Shown piece by piece: positions 27,501 to 34,144 of a DNA stretch of 64,000 nt. Made by a program: the position numbers and the translations under genes. The first letter of the stretch is position 1; each line of letters begins with the position of its first letter. Origin of the DNA: Chelydra serpentina (taxonomy: Eukaryota; Chordata; Testudines; Chelydridae); NCBI GenBank assembly GCA_037349315.1, contig JBAIAC010000156.1, positions 930,001 through 994,000 of the forward strand. The letters run 5' to 3'. Below the pieces are notes generated by a model that did no database searches, had not been told where the DNA came from, and saw nothing but the letters and a program-made list of their open reading frames with translations.

Positions 27501-30500
27501 GCACCATCCATTCCTCCATAAACCTAGCCTCATCTACACCGGCAGTTAGGTTGACTTAACTACAGCACTGCTTAAACCGCTGGGCAATGTAGCTAGGTTG
27601 ACCTAAATGTTAAATGTAGACCAGGGCATACAGGTGATAGCTCTGATCAAACTGGTTCCTAAAAATTGCAACAGGGCCACAGCAGCCGGGGCCCAAGGTG
27701 CATGAGGACAAATTGCACTAAGGAACTGTTAGTACACATTAACAATGTCCTCACAGACAGTTAGTGTGCAGTGGAGGGTAGATTTACACCTTAGTTTGCT
27801 GTGAACTAACTCTTCATGGAGACAAGCCCTTCCAAGTCCAGTTGACTTTGCTCCTAAATCACCTAGGCTGTCTGGAAAATCCCCCCTCGGGTAATGGCGT
27901 TAAAGCAAGGTTGCTGTCTTCCCAGAGAAATAATTGAGTTATTGCATCACCCACGGTGTTGTGAATTCACAAGGAAGTAGAAGTGGAGGGAAATAAAAAG
28001 TTTGCTAAATGTCAGCAAAGTTGTCTGTGTGTCACTCTGGTATGAAGGGTGACGGACGATTGGACTTGAGATTTTCGTACCAGATAAAGATCATATACAC
28101 ACACACGTAGGCGAAAAGTTCAGGGCATAAAGTACTCCTGTCCCTAATGAAAATTGCTGTGAGTGGATGTGTCCCCCGGCCTGAACCTCTGTCATAAAAG
28201 ACATTGCTGTTGCCCCTTTTCTGAAACGGGGTGCCTAGCTGTACACCGATACAGATGGGGACGCTCTTCCCTTTAAGTCAGCGCTGACCCCAATGCCCCG
28301 GCATGGTGCTGGGGGTGCTGCATTGCAGCTAGCAAGGGGGTGGCTCAGTAGGGGGCGCTCTCTTCCAACTCTGTGCTGATCTTGATGCCCCATTTTGATG
28401 CTAGTGCTGTTCTGGTGAGGGCAGGCCCGGTTTAACCCACGTGTACTCAGTGTTCTTCACTGGGCCCCCATCTCAGGGGGTGCCTGTCCACCCGGGTGCG
28501 GGGTGAACAAAGCCTGTCAGGTTATTTGTTTTGGCCCATCACAGTCCAGTTTGGGGCAGACAAGCCAATGGCACCAGAACTAGGATGGGAACAGAGGCCC
28601 CACCTTCGCCGGTGCACTATGGCGAGAGCCAAATGGGCCAGAGCAGCGGGCCAGGCCAGCCCCATGGGACAAGAGCCACCATGTGGGGTAACTGTGGGGT
28701 GGGCTCACTCTTCATTACCCTCCTGGGTCCTCCCACCCACTAGGGGTAGGACCCAACCCCCCCAGTCATACACTCCCCCTCCCCCCCCCCCCCCGCATTT
28801 CCATAGTGCACACACGGCCCCAAAATTCTTTAATCTGGCACTGGGGGGGGGGAGCGCAGCAGGGGGGGGGGGTCTCCCCCAGGAATCAGTGCTGGCTCCA
28901 ATGCCCCAGTGTGGCGCTAGGGGGCGCTATGCTTCAGGGAGCGGGGGGCGGGGCTCAGTAGAAGGAGCTCTCCCGTCTGATCTAGTGCTGACCCCAGTGC
29001 CCCTTGGAGAGGACGATACTGTGTCCTCCTGCATCCCATCAACTGTGATCATACAGTCTGCAGCCAGCGTGTGTGACCCTGTTACGAAGCCCCCTGAATG
29101 TGCTGCCCTTTGCACGGCCTGACCCTAGAGAGGAGCATGCTGCACTGGGGAGTCGTCGAGCATGGGCCACGTTTACTGCTCATCTGCTCCACAGGCAATA
29201 CCAGGAGCATCTAAGCAGGGTGTGTGCTTGGTACCAGCCATCCACCAGAGCGCTGTCAAAATGGACCGAGTAGGCTCCTGATGTTCCTCCTAGAAATCCT
29301 AGAGACACAGGTCAGGGTTGAGACCCGGAGTGAGCACTGCACGGTGGCTACCAAATCTCCTCTCTGCCTCCTGGGGGAACCCTCCCTCCTCCTTTCCTGA
29401 AAGTTGGCCCAGGCTCAGAAACAGGTTTCATAAATCTCTGGAACCCTTTGGGGAAAGCTGCACCGAGGTCTGCGCGTCTGGCCTGCAGCCCACCATGGTG
29501 CATTCCCTAGTGGGGTCAATCTGCAAAACCCAGACCCACATCCGGACATCTGTCTATCACCCCAAAGTCTGGCATCCGGACGGCAGCCCTTCCAGCCCCA
29601 TGGGGAGGGTGGGGACCGGACCCAGGCTCCATAGGTGAGTTGGGTCATCCTGACAGATCAATGCATCTCTCATGCAGCTTCTGGCTTCTCTCTGGCTCAG
29701 CAGGCCCCTGAGGTAGGATGAATCTTTAAACAGCCCCCTCCCCCCACTTCTGAACGGGGGCATCCCTCGGAGTTTTCCTCTGTCACCCGCTCAGTGTCAC
29801 ATCCATCGTTTGGCCTGGCCATAGGAGGCAGCACCAAATCAAACCAAAACTACCTGTTCCTGCCTCCTCCCTTTTATCGCTGCCACCCCTTTGCACCGAG
29901 ATCCTTTCCCAGCTTTAGAGCCAAGCACATGGGCTATTGGTCTGGCTCTTGGCTGTTCAACTGGCCACCCCAGCACAGGCCGGGAGGCGGTAACCATGCC
30001 AGGCAGCCAATCAGTCAGATGGACAATAGAAGCTTAGCCCTGGGGTCACACTCACCAGACATAGATCTTGCAGCACTTTACAGAGGTAGGTAAGTGTCAT
30101 GATCCCCCTTTCACAGATGAGGGAGAGGCCGGCAGAGAAAAGGGGAGGGACTTCCTTAGGGTCACACAGCCAGTCAGTGACTCAGCTGGGAATAGAGCCC
30201 AGCAGTTTTGACTCCTAGTCACACCACCCGGCTCTAACCACTAGACATCATTCCCCTCCTAGAACCCAGGCGTCTCCTGGATATCCCCCCTGTGAGAACA
30301 TCAGGTAGCACCAAGGAGTTCTGACTCCCATTCCCATCTGCTGGCCCCCGAGGCACATTCCCTCCAACAGCTGGAAATAGAACCCAGGAGTCCTGACTCC
30401 CAGTGCAGTGCCCAAGCGGTGGACCACTGTGCTTTGGAAGCCCACCAGCCCCTTGGAAGTGAACTGGGTTCTGGTCGGCCTCATGCACCATAAGCAATCC

Positions 30501-31151
30501 CCTTAGCCAATGGAGTTACTCCAGTGTAACTAACTACCAGTGTAACTACCAGTGTAACTACCTGCTGAAATCAGTGGAGTTACTCCAGATTTGCACCAGT
30601 ATACACTGAAAATGGAATTTAGCCCCACTGGGTGTCTTGTGGATATACAGACTGAGCAAGGAGTTCAAGATGTGGCCCTATAGAACCTGATTCTGGTCTC
30701 TTTTAGGGCCTGATCCAAAGCCCACTGAAGCCAAGGGTAAGACAACCCCACTGATTTCAGTGCATTTCAGGGGGCTGCAGCCCCATTGTTTTCAGTGGAG
30801 TTACTCCCAGTCTACACCTGGTTCACTTAGAGCAAGTGAGGCTCAAAATCCATCTTATTCTGTAAAATAAATTCCATCTTCCAAACCCCAAAATTAGCCT
30901 CAGAACTGAGCGAGGGAGAAGAGGGTTGGACCAGGTGAGGAAGAGAATTTCTGCAGCCTGTTCCCACTCCACACACAGTAGCGGAGAAGAGAGGAAAATT
31001 GAGTTTTGTTTCCATTGGGAGCCATTTAACGAACCCAGGTTAATTTCCTCATCACCGTGGCAGAAGCGCGGGGTACTTACAGTTGGCTGTGAGAAACAGC
31101 CGGGAAGTAGAAAGCAAACACGGCCACCAGGTAGAGAGCAGAGCCCCCCAT
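318..31151 (-). CDS. C3: complement C3 (canonical-type copy), exons 1-24, 3' part outside window
   Basis: Secreted thioester protein at the centre of the complement cascade; it is cleaved by C3 convertases to C3a and C3b, and C3b binds targets covalently. Exons, 5' to 3' on the minus strand, are 31081-31151, 27005-27197, 22796-22958, 22058-22128, 20947-21041, 19630-19712, 19376-19466, 18791-18893, 18578-18698, 15552-15667, 12892-13038, 11944-12156, 10395-10589, 9306-9467, 8034-8163, 7218-7289, 5864-6064, 5124-5235, 4185-4270, 3864-4003, 2907-3119, 1857-1923, 1270-1356 and 318-521. They encode 1045 codons plus 1 nt without a stop. Landmarks are a signal peptide (about 1-22), K660-R664|S665 beta/alpha cleavage, C3a 665-742 ending LKLAR, Cys551 and Cys811 (expected beta-alpha disulfide) and thioester G1003-Q1007. 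Two introns (17 and 23) use GC donors. The remaining TED, CUB, MG8 and C345C exons lie left of position 1. Confidence 0.95.
858..1012 (-). repeat. MIR fragment in intron 23
   Basis: Antisense MIR running from ttttacagatggggagctga to taaaccactaggccatc. The rest of the 748-bp intron shows nothing recognisable. Confidence 0.6.
1270..1356 (-). CDS. C3: C3 minus gene exon 23: CUB
   Basis: 87 nt, residues 949-978, [20 protein letters not shown], very close to the C3 consensus (VPDTESET). It ends ATCCAAG|gcaagg, a GC donor. No in-frame GT donor is available nearby. Confidence 0.9.
1357..1856 (-). other. intron 22 of minus C3, no recognisable element
   Basis: 500 bp between exons 23 and 22. No repeat, RNA or coding similarity was seen. 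Confidence 0.6.
1857..1923 (-). CDS. C3: C3 minus gene exon 22: MG7/CUB
   Basis: 67 nt, residues 927-949, [20 protein letters not shown]. Too short for ordinary ORF finding; placed by acceptor tctag|CCTG, donor CCAG|gtgag and the matching plus-gene exon. Confidence 0.92.
2229..2393 (+). repeat. CR1 LINE 3' end
   Basis: Typical turtle CR1 terminal segment from gccagaagctgggaatggg to ccagtatgtccgttcttat, in intron 21 of the minus gene. Confidence 0.8.
2907..3119 (-). CDS. C3: C3 minus gene exon 21: MG7
   Basis: 213 nt, residues 856-926, [20 protein letters not shown] and [10 protein letters not shown]. Acceptor ctcag|GTCC, donor GTTGTG|gtaggt. Confidence 0.95.
3510..3662 (+). repeat. CR1 LINE 3' end
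   Basis: Second copy of the same CR1 end, about 80% like the copy at 2229-2393 by eye; in intron 20. Confidence 0.8.
3864..4003 (-). CDS. C3: C3 minus gene exon 20: MG6/MG7, alpha-chain half-cystine
   Basis: 140 nt, residues 809-855. [13 protein letters not shown] carries Cys811; [20 protein letters not shown] follows. Donor ATTAAG|gtaagc, phase 0. Confidence 0.95.
4185..4270 (-). CDS. C3: C3 minus gene exon 19: MG6 second part
   Basis: 86 nt, residues 780-809, [20 protein letters not shown] and LSETKG. Donor CAAAG|gtgag. Confidence 0.95.
4884..4965 (+). repeat. CR1-like tail
   Basis: Phrase gcagaaggtgagactagct to gtgactctatgaat, a short CR1 3' tail in intron 18. Confidence 0.55.
5124..5235 (-). 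CDS. C3: C3 minus gene exon 18: alpha' N-terminus/MG6
   Basis: 112 nt, residues 743-780, [19 protein letters not shown] then PESWLW. The acidic stretch is the new N-terminus after C3a release and in human C3b contributes to factor B contact. Acceptor cccag|GTGAC. Confidence 0.93.
5536..5551 (-). promoter_or_regulatory. CTCF-like motif
   Basis: The minus strand reads CCACTAGAGGGCGCA, a full match to the remembered CTCF core CCASYAGRKGGCRS. In intron 17 of the minus gene, 300 bp from exon 17. Confidence 0.35.
5864..6064 (-). CDS. C3: C3 minus gene exon 17: C3a anaphylatoxin
   Basis: 201 nt, residues 676-743. Six cysteines in the C3a pattern (KKCC, TC, EC, DCC) and a C-terminus LPLKLAR. To stay in frame with exon 18 the exon must end at AAGAA|gcaagt, a GC donor with a perfect GCAAGT. 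The next GT, four bases on, would create a stop at the junction. Confidence 0.93.
6116..6141. repeat. (CT)n microsatellite
   Basis: About 13 CT units, 52 bp upstream of the exon 17 acceptor of the minus gene. In the transcript it reads (AG)n. Confidence 0.95.
6165..7085 (-). repeat. CR1 LINE, antisense, split by a MITE
   Basis: 6165-6585 (aagaaggaacataggaactg, ataacctgcccacag, atgccctgaagcatg) and 6985-7085 (aatctctcctcatatggaag) are consecutive parts of an antisense CR1 end. The middle is a hAT MITE. Confidence 0.7.
6595..6869. mobile_element. hAT-type MITE with 8-bp target duplication
   Basis: Perfect 15-bp terminal inverted repeats CAGGGGTGAAAGTAA, flanked by aatgtaac and aatgtagc (one mismatch). 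Length 275 bp, GC-rich body, no ORF. Eight-base duplication and CAGGGG ends indicate hAT. Confidence 0.88.
7218..7289 (-). CDS. C3: C3 minus gene exon 16: beta/alpha processing site, start of C3a
   Basis: 72 nt, residues 652-676, [21 protein letters not shown]. The tetra-arginine R661-R664 is the furin-type site that separates beta from alpha chain. Acceptor tgcag|ATCC, donor CAAAA|gtagg. Confidence 0.95.
7290..8033 (-). other. intron 15 of minus C3, no recognisable element
   Basis: 744 bp; no repeat or coding similarity recognised. Confidence 0.55.
8034..8163 (-). CDS. C3: C3 minus gene exon 15: LNK
   Basis: 130 nt, residues 609-652, [20 protein letters not shown] and [11 protein letters not shown]. 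Acceptor cacag|ATC, donor AACAG|gtatc. Not included in a long open frame, so easily missed. Confidence 0.94.
8740..9090. repeat. degenerate tandem repeat, unit about 85-95 bp, with CTCF-like cores
   Basis: Units carry agcgccccct, cactggggcattg and ttcagctctgaatg. CTCF-like cores lie at 8835-8851, 8891-8906 and 8970-8985 (minus strand GGCGCTAGGGGGCGCTG, GTAGGGGGCGCT, GCAGTAGGTGGCGCT). Related units occur at 28270-29030 and 54400-54680. In intron 14 of the minus gene. Confidence 0.75.
9306..9467 (-). CDS. C3: C3 minus gene exon 14: MG6 first part/LNK
   Basis: 162 nt, residues 555-608, reading [12 protein letters not shown] and the invariant [18 protein letters not shown]. Donor TCTAAG|gtgagg. 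Confidence 0.95.
9468..10394 (-). other. intron 13 of minus C3, dispersed gtaaat-type repeat only
   Basis: Contains short pieces such as ctggtgtaaatcaggagcaa (9829-9850), a phrase recurring at 15340-15430, 30500-30810 and 51360-51650. The repeat family was not identified. Confidence 0.45.
10395..10589 (-). CDS. C3: C3 minus gene exon 13: MG5, beta-chain half-cystine
   Basis: 195 nt, residues 490-554. One of the best conserved exons between the two genes ([29 protein letters not shown]). It ends DTCMGT; Cys551 is expected to pair with Cys811 of the alpha chain, as in human C3. Confidence 0.95.
10990..11362. repeat. MIR-derived tandem block plus CR1 tail
   Basis: About three units of gggactcctgggttt-type sequence (10990-11230), then a CR1 tail (11265-11362, cagactagatgatcataat to tctatgagtctata). 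In intron 12 of the minus gene. Confidence 0.65.
11402..11789 (+). mobile_element. probable solo LTR
   Basis: 388 bp beginning TGCGACAGGG and ending CCCTGCCACA, with a TATA-like cataaaag inside. No clear target duplication was found, so the ends are provisional. No retroviral coding sequence adjoins. Confidence 0.5.
11944..12156 (-). CDS. C3: C3 minus gene exon 12: MG4/MG5
   Basis: 213 nt, residues 419-489, including [20 protein letters not shown] and IKYFTYL. Acceptor tgcag|GTAAAA, donor CCTA|gtaagt. Confidence 0.95.
12157..12891 (-). other. intron 11 of minus C3, nothing recognised
   Basis: 735 bp without an identifiable element; short antisense open frames have no similarity. Confidence 0.5.
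12892..13038 (-). CDS. C3: C3 minus gene exon 11: MG4
   Basis: 147 nt, residues 370-418, [16 protein letters not shown] through QVPIT. One codon longer than the plus-gene copy. Acceptor cctcag|GTC, donor CACG|gtaag. Confidence 0.93.
13670..13853 (-). mobile_element. turtle tRNA-derived SINE (tortoise Pol III type)
   Basis: On the minus strand: A-box region atagctcagtggtttgag, B-box gggttgtgagttcaatcc, tail ending ttctatgattctatg shared with CR1. Inserted in intron 10 of the C3 gene, in sense. Confidence 0.88.
13942..14431. mobile_element. non-autonomous DNA transposon-like element
   Basis: Ends agggtatgtcta and tagacgtaccct are 12-bp inverted repeats with one mismatch; 490 bp. A related end occurs at 27405. 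Confidence 0.6.
14725..14852. repeat. fragment of ataggcgccgactc-type DNA element
   Basis: Holds the phrases gtgggtgctccggggctg and cagcacccaccggc, known to the reader as a common turtle/crocodilian MITE end. Partial. Confidence 0.45.
15552..15667 (-). CDS. C3: C3 minus gene exon 10: MG3/MG4
   Basis: 116 nt, residues 331-369, [19 protein letters not shown] then [10 protein letters not shown], the conserved proline-rich turn entering MG4. Acceptor tgcag|GCAGC, donor ATG|gtaat. Confidence 0.95.
16107..16286 (+). mobile_element. turtle tRNA-derived SINE (tortoise Pol III type)
   Basis: Full-length-looking copy: gggagggatagctcagtgg, gttgtgagttcaatccttg, tail cctgatattctatgatta. Antisense to the surrounding gene; intron 9. 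Confidence 0.9.
16958..17020 (-). repeat. CR1 tail fragment
   Basis: Antisense phrase agagctggaagggacctc and gtcatctagtcc, 63 bp. Confidence 0.6.
17156..18401 (+). mobile_element. solo LTR of an endogenous retroelement, 1246 bp
   Basis: Begins TGTGACACTA, ends CCCATCACA, flanked by direct cagg/cagg. An internal tatttaag TATA-like box and a poly-G run (18038-18049) are present. Shares blocks (tttgtatgcatgtatcat, agctgtgcatatc) with the LTR at 25332. No internal viral genes remain. Intron 9 of the minus gene. Confidence 0.82.
18578..18698 (-). CDS. C3: C3 minus gene exon 9: MG3
   Basis: 121 nt, residues 291-331, with [14 protein letters not shown] and [14 protein letters not shown]. The donor CTG|gtgagc closes in phase 1. 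Same length as the plus-gene exon. Confidence 0.93.
18791..18893 (-). CDS. C3: C3 minus gene exon 8: MG3
   Basis: 103 nt, residues 256-290, [17 protein letters not shown] then [10 protein letters not shown], the conserved LYGK strand of MG3. The following intron is only 92 bp. Confidence 0.94.
19376..19466 (-). CDS. C3: C3 minus gene exon 7: MG3
   Basis: 91 nt, residues 226-256, starting [15 protein letters not shown]. It is one codon longer than the partner exon. Donor GTGAG|gtggg. Confidence 0.94.
19630..19712 (-). CDS. C3: C3 minus gene exon 6: MG2/MG3 boundary
   Basis: 83 nt, residues 198-226, reading [11 protein letters not shown] and ending FDVKEY, the linker entering MG3. Acceptor ctccag|TCT, donor TACG|gtaag. 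Confidence 0.94.
19713..20946 (-). other. intron 5 of minus C3, AT-rich
   Basis: 1.2 kb, notably AT-rich in 20230-20760; possibly an old repeat but no family recognised. Confidence 0.4.
20947..21041 (-). CDS. C3: C3 minus gene exon 5: MG2
   Basis: 95 nt, residues 167-198, beginning TPESIIVKQ and ending LPEIV. The second half (SGIFSLNHN) corresponds to the variable MG2 loop. Acceptor ttccag|ACC, donor GTCAG|gtac. Confidence 0.93.
21042..22057 (-). other. intron 4 of minus C3
   Basis: About 1 kb. A 222-codon open frame on the plus strand (21192-21860) has no similarity or splice context. No repeat recognised. Confidence 0.5.
22058..22128 (-). CDS. C3: C3 minus gene exon 4: MG2
   Basis: 71 nt, residues 143-166, reading [15 protein letters not shown] of the MG2 strand region. 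Acceptor cttag|TCC, donor TTTGAG|gtgagg; ends in phase 0. Confidence 0.94.
22129..22795 (-). other. intron 3 of minus C3
   Basis: 667 bp; no element recognised. Confidence 0.5.
22796..22958 (-). CDS. C3: C3 minus gene exon 3: MG1/MG2
   Basis: 163 nt, residues 89-143. It includes the C3/alpha-2-macroglobulin family signature [14 protein letters not shown]. Acceptor cag|GTTCCC, donor TACAG|gtac. Confidence 0.95.
22959..24068 (-). other. first part of intron 2 of minus C3
   Basis: 1.1 kb with open frames under 165 codons, none with similarity. No repeat recognised. Confidence 0.45.
24069..24222 (-). repeat. MIR fragment
   Basis: tttcacagatgagaaaac, taagtgacttacccaagg and ccctaaccactacacca are antisense MIR phrases. 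Confidence 0.75.
24260..24676. mobile_element. hAT-type MITE
   Basis: 17-bp inverted ends CAGGGGTGGCCAACCTG and its complement; 417 bp. Interior is C-rich then G-rich. No convincing 8-bp duplication remains. Confidence 0.75.
24680..24794 (-). repeat. aatcgggac/ggtcaccct MITE end
   Basis: gtgtgaaaaatcaggacag to gacatctggtcacccta, recognised from reptile genomes as a small non-autonomous DNA element. Partner-like ends occur at 61733. Confidence 0.55.
24947..26888. mobile_element. MITE interrupted by a solo LTR
   Basis: The left end tagggcccaaccaaattca and right end cgtgaatttggta are inverted relatives. It sits inside the CR1 tail and is itself interrupted by the LTR at 25332-26515. Confidence 0.6.
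25332..26515 (+). mobile_element. solo LTR of an endogenous retroelement, 1184 bp
   Basis: Begins TGTGACAGTG, ends CCCGTCACA, flanked by ccca/ccca. TATA-like tatttaaac (25790) and several aataaa-like signals are present. Same family as 17156-18401. No viral gene remains. Confidence 0.85.
27005..27197 (-). CDS. C3: C3 minus gene exon 2: MG1 domain
   Basis: 193 nt, residues 24-88, containing [18 protein letters not shown] and [10 protein letters not shown] of the first macroglobulin domain. Acceptor cacag|CTAC and donor ATAAAG|gtggg. The length equals human C3 exon 2 as remembered. Confidence 0.95.
27305..27405 (-). repeat. MIR-like SINE fragment
   Basis: Phrases tttattatttgctttactg and agtaagagacagttcctgcc belong to the saurian MIR-like family that recurs at 33245, 33798 and 47200. 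Confidence 0.5.
27405..27655. mobile_element. gtatgtctacac-type DNA element(s)
   Basis: ggggtatgtctacacag opens the block, a second agggcttgtctacact follows at 27457, and gtagaccaggg closes it. Two related elements may be nested. Confidence 0.5.
28270..29030. repeat. scattered units of the 95-bp CTCF-like repeat with a C-rich block
   Basis: Units at 28270-28370 and 28880-29030 contain ctcagtagggggcgctctc and gtggcgctagggggcgctat (28911-28930). Between them lies C16 at about 28780-28796. Intron 1 of the minus gene. Confidence 0.6.
29031..30089 (-). other. part of intron 1 of minus C3
   Basis: About 1 kb, no recognised element. Confidence 0.45.
30090..30490 (-). repeat. MIR plus MIR-tail tandem units
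   Basis: Antisense MIR (ctttcacagatgagggaga, gggtcacacagccagtca, ctaaccactagac) followed by about three copies of the aacccaggagtcctgactcc unit. Confidence 0.7.
31081..31151 (-). CDS. C3: C3 minus gene exon 1: start and signal peptide
   Basis: Encodes [17 protein letters not shown] then AVSHSQ, a hydrophobic signal peptide probably cut near residue 22. The ATG at 31151 sits in a CACCATGG context. The donor is CAACT|gtaag and the exon ends in phase 2. The paralogue's exon 1 has the same MGGSA start. Confidence 0.93.
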
Positions 31152-31191
31152 GGTGAGGACAGGAGGGTCAGAAGAAGTAGCTCCTCCTGGG

Positions 31192-31200
31192 CTATTTATC
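31192..31200 (-). promoter_or_regulatory. TATA-like box of minus-strand C3
   Basis: Reads GATAAATAG on the minus strand, about 41 bp before the start codon. If used, the 5' UTR would be only about 15 nt, so the true start may differ. Confidence 0.5.
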
Positions 31201-31227
31201 CTCAGAGTTCCCTGTAAGCTGAGTCCT

Positions 31228-31235
31228 TGTGCAAA
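31228..31235 (-). promoter_or_regulatory. C/EBP-like site of minus-strand C3
   Basis: TTGCACAA on the minus strand, one base from the C/EBP palindrome TTGCGCAA, about 30 bp upstream of the TATA-like box. Human C3 is induced in the acute phase through proximal C/EBP sites, so position and type fit. Confidence 0.4.
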
Positions 31236-31429
31236 CAGCTGGGCGGGTTAGTCAGTGATGGGGAGGAGCCCAGGAAACCTGAAAAGTTCAGAACAAAAGA
31301 TGTTTTCTTCACTCCCTTGACACAAGAGTTGATTTGTTTTTCCAAGGGGGGGAGATGGAATAAGGGACCTGAGGCTGGGGTTGTGTTTACTCTACGCCAA
31401 GGTGCTAGCCACAGATCAGAATGGTGGGG

Positions 31430-31650
31430 CACTGATCAATACCGTAGTTCAGCTTTGCATGGAGAGAGGGGGCTGGAAGTCAGGACTCCTGGGTTCTGCT
31501 CCCAGCTTTGAATGAGGAATAGGTTCAAGTGTGGCGGGCTGGGAGTCAAGACAGTTGGGTTATATTCTTAGCTCTGGGAGGGCAGTGGGATCTACTGGGT
31601 TACAACAAGGGGGCAGGCTGAGAATCAGGACTTCTGGGTTCTGTTCCTGG
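31430..31650 (+). repeat. MIR-tail tandem units
   Basis: Three units of ggactcctgggttctgctcc type within 250 bp of the minus-gene promoter. Confidence 0.65.
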
Positions 31651-31764
31651 ATCTGTCTTTTGACTCTGTTTTACCTTGGGCACGTCCTGGGATGTTTCAG
31701 TAGGGAAAGCGGTCCCAGTCGTGAAGGGAGCCCCGGAAGGGTAGATCTCTCTATCTATTACACT

Positions 31765-31980
31765 CGCTTGGATTGTAAAACCTTTGGGGCAGAAACTGTC
31801 TCTTAGGCCAGGACTCCTCTACACTCTATTAGGGAATCTACGCTGCTGGTAGCAATAGTGGGAGTGCTAATAAAGACAGGGCACCAGCATGTTCGACCAC
31901 CCGTCATCTACACCTGCTCTGTATGTTTGCACAGCACCTAGCACGAAGAAGGCCTTTAGGTGCTACTGCCAAATAACATA
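31765..31980 (+). repeat. MIR-like SINE 3' end, interrupted
   Basis: gattgtaaaacctttggggc and tttgcacagcacctagcac are consecutive parts of the saurian MIR-like SINE, separated by about 105 bp of inserted sequence. Confidence 0.5.
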
Positions 31981-31984
31981 AAAC

Positions 31985-32216
31985 TGATCAAAGGAAACAA
32001 TAATGTGGAATGGGCCTGCGGAACTCATTGCCACATGATAGTCCTGCTTCAGGACATAAGGCAATGGGTGTTAAGAGGTAATGTCCCCCTGGGCAGGCTA
32101 TAATTGTCCACAGTAGTTTTTTGCACCTGGCTCTGAAGTGTCTGGTAATGGCCATGCTTGGCCATGACCCTGTGATCTGATCCAGTGTGGCAGTTCCTGT
32201 GCCCCTAAACACTACA
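31985..32216 (+). repeat. CR1 LINE 3' end
   Basis: Ends tgatctgatccagtgtggc then agttcctgtgcccctaa; a CR1 subfamily different from the one at 2229. Confidence 0.7.
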
Positions 32217-32774
32217 TCATGGTTGGCATCTTCAAAGCCATGTAGGAGATTCAGACACATTTTAATGGCAGATGGGTATCAAAATCCCTTTGGTGGCTTT
32301 GAAGCTCAAAACAGCAATTTGCACAGGCACCGGTTAACCTATCGATCTTCACCTGCAATAACCCTGTAATCCAGTACCTGGCCTTTAGAGGTTAACCTCC
32401 TTGATGAACCAGACCTTCAGATCTCTGGGCCAGATCCTCCGCTGGTATGAACCCGCCTAGCCCCACTGAGATCACTCATCTCAGAGTCTGTTTTTTCCTT
32501 CCTCTGGGTAAAAGCAAACCACTGCAAACCAGGGAAGGGTTAATGGCGGAAGGCGGGTTATCAGCTGGCTTCCAGTAACAGGTTTCTTTTCCTGCCAGTG
32601 GTATTTGGACAGGGCTTCACTCTGGACAATATCCAAAGACATTCAGTTGCAACATATTTACTTACGGCTAAACAGCCGACTGGGCTTACCTAACAACGGG
32701 TGTCACAAGTCTGAGCGGAGACAATGCCATATGGCTAGTGGGACTGAGGAGGGCTCAATAGAATGAGAGCGTGA

Positions 32775-32970
32775 AAGTAAAAGCAATGTGATATCATGGC
32801 TAAAGCAGTTGCCTGAGATCCAGGAGATCTGAATTCTCTTCCAGGCTCTGCCCCGACCTGCGGTGTGACCTCTAGCATTGCCTCTGGATGATGAATCTCT
32901 GGGACAGAGCCACTGCCTCTTCCTATGTATGACCAGCGCCTAGCGTGCTGGGCCCTTGTGCTAATGCTCT
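32775..32970 (+). repeat. MIR fragment, sense
   Basis: Phrases atcatggctaaagcagttg, ccaggctctgccccgacc and gtgtgacctctagc follow the MIR order. Confidence 0.55.
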
Positions 32971-33244
32971 ATGAATCATAAATACAGAGCTGGGCACATG
33001 CTGCCATCATTGGCTACATTTCAAACCAGAGGGCCACATCCTCAGCTGGCGTAAACGGCCCTACTTCCATTGACTTCGTTAGAGCAATGCTGGTTTGCAC
33101 CAGCCAAGGCGCTGGCACCAAATCCAGGTGTGAGTCCAACACGTAAGACTTGAATCTGCCGCCATAATCAGCCTCGCCCTTTGTTTTACAAGCAAGATTT
33201 TAATTTTTCCATCAGGGTGACGGGGGAGCAAGTTGTGTTTGGGG

Positions 33245-33345
33245 CCTGGTATTATGGTAACGCCAACTGAGATCGGGGCCCACTGTCCTAGGCGCTGTAC
33301 CTACACACAGCAAGATGCAGTCCCTGCCCCAAAGGCTAATTTATT
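33245..33345 (+). repeat. MIR-like SINE fragment
   Basis: aactgagatcggggcccact then taggcgctgtacctacac. Confidence 0.55.
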
Positions 33346-33514
33346 CACTCAGAATCAGATCACAGGCTGATCTCAGTGGAGTTACTGTATGGAATGAGTA
33401 TTGAGTATTGAATGGAACAGATCCTCGCCTGATGTCAAGCCATGTACCCCCACGCCCATCAGTGGGACGACACCGATTTACACTGGCAGAGGCAACATCT
33501 GGTCCAAAACGCAC

Positions 33515-33660
33515 AGATTTTCAAGAGACCATTTGATCATCGAGTCTGACCTCCTGCAAAGCACAGGCTAGTGTATTTCATTCAGTTACCCCTGTATTGA
33601 GTCCAATAACTGGTGACCGACTAAAGCATATACCTTCCAGAAAGGTATCCGGTCTTAATG
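33515..33660 (-). repeat. CR1 fragment
   Basis: catcgagtctgacctcctgc then ccctgtattgagtccaata, antisense CR1. Confidence 0.55.
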
Positions 33661-33797
33661 TGGGGGTGAGTATACAATATCTAATCCATAATCCACACAC
33701 CATTTATCCACAGAAATTTATTTTAACAGCAAGTGAAATGTCATTAGTTGTCCCACTTTCAAAGGGCAAGTAGATTTTGTGCCCTCATTAATGAATA

Positions 33798-33955
33798 TTT
33801 GTTATTATTTGTATCACAGCAGTGCCTAGAGGTCCCAGCTGAGATCAGGGCCACGTTTTGCCAGGCTCTGCACAGAAAAGTAATGGGGGACAGCCCCTGC
33901 CCCCAGCTGAGATCTGGGCCCCATTGTACCAGGTGCTGCACGGATTCATGATGAG
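33798..33955 (+). repeat. MIR-like SINE fragment with internal duplication
   Basis: The cagctgagatcagggccac and cagctgagatctgggcccc parts are two copies of the same segment. Confidence 0.6.
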
Positions 33956-34144
33956 AGACTGTTTACAATCTCAACAAGGAAGACAGACAAAGGCTGGACC
34001 ATGACTACTCTGCCAAGCTGTACTATACAGTAATTCTCTGACTATTTCTAGGACTGGTGGCGGATGAGTGGTCCTGCAATGAAAGGGTTAATCTTGCCCT
34101 TTCTGTCCTCACAATGACTTCCCAGCAGTGGAAAGAGGATTATT

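Noticed and set aside
28496..29122. 208-codon open frame
   Set aside because: Crosses a poly-C run and 95-bp repeat units.
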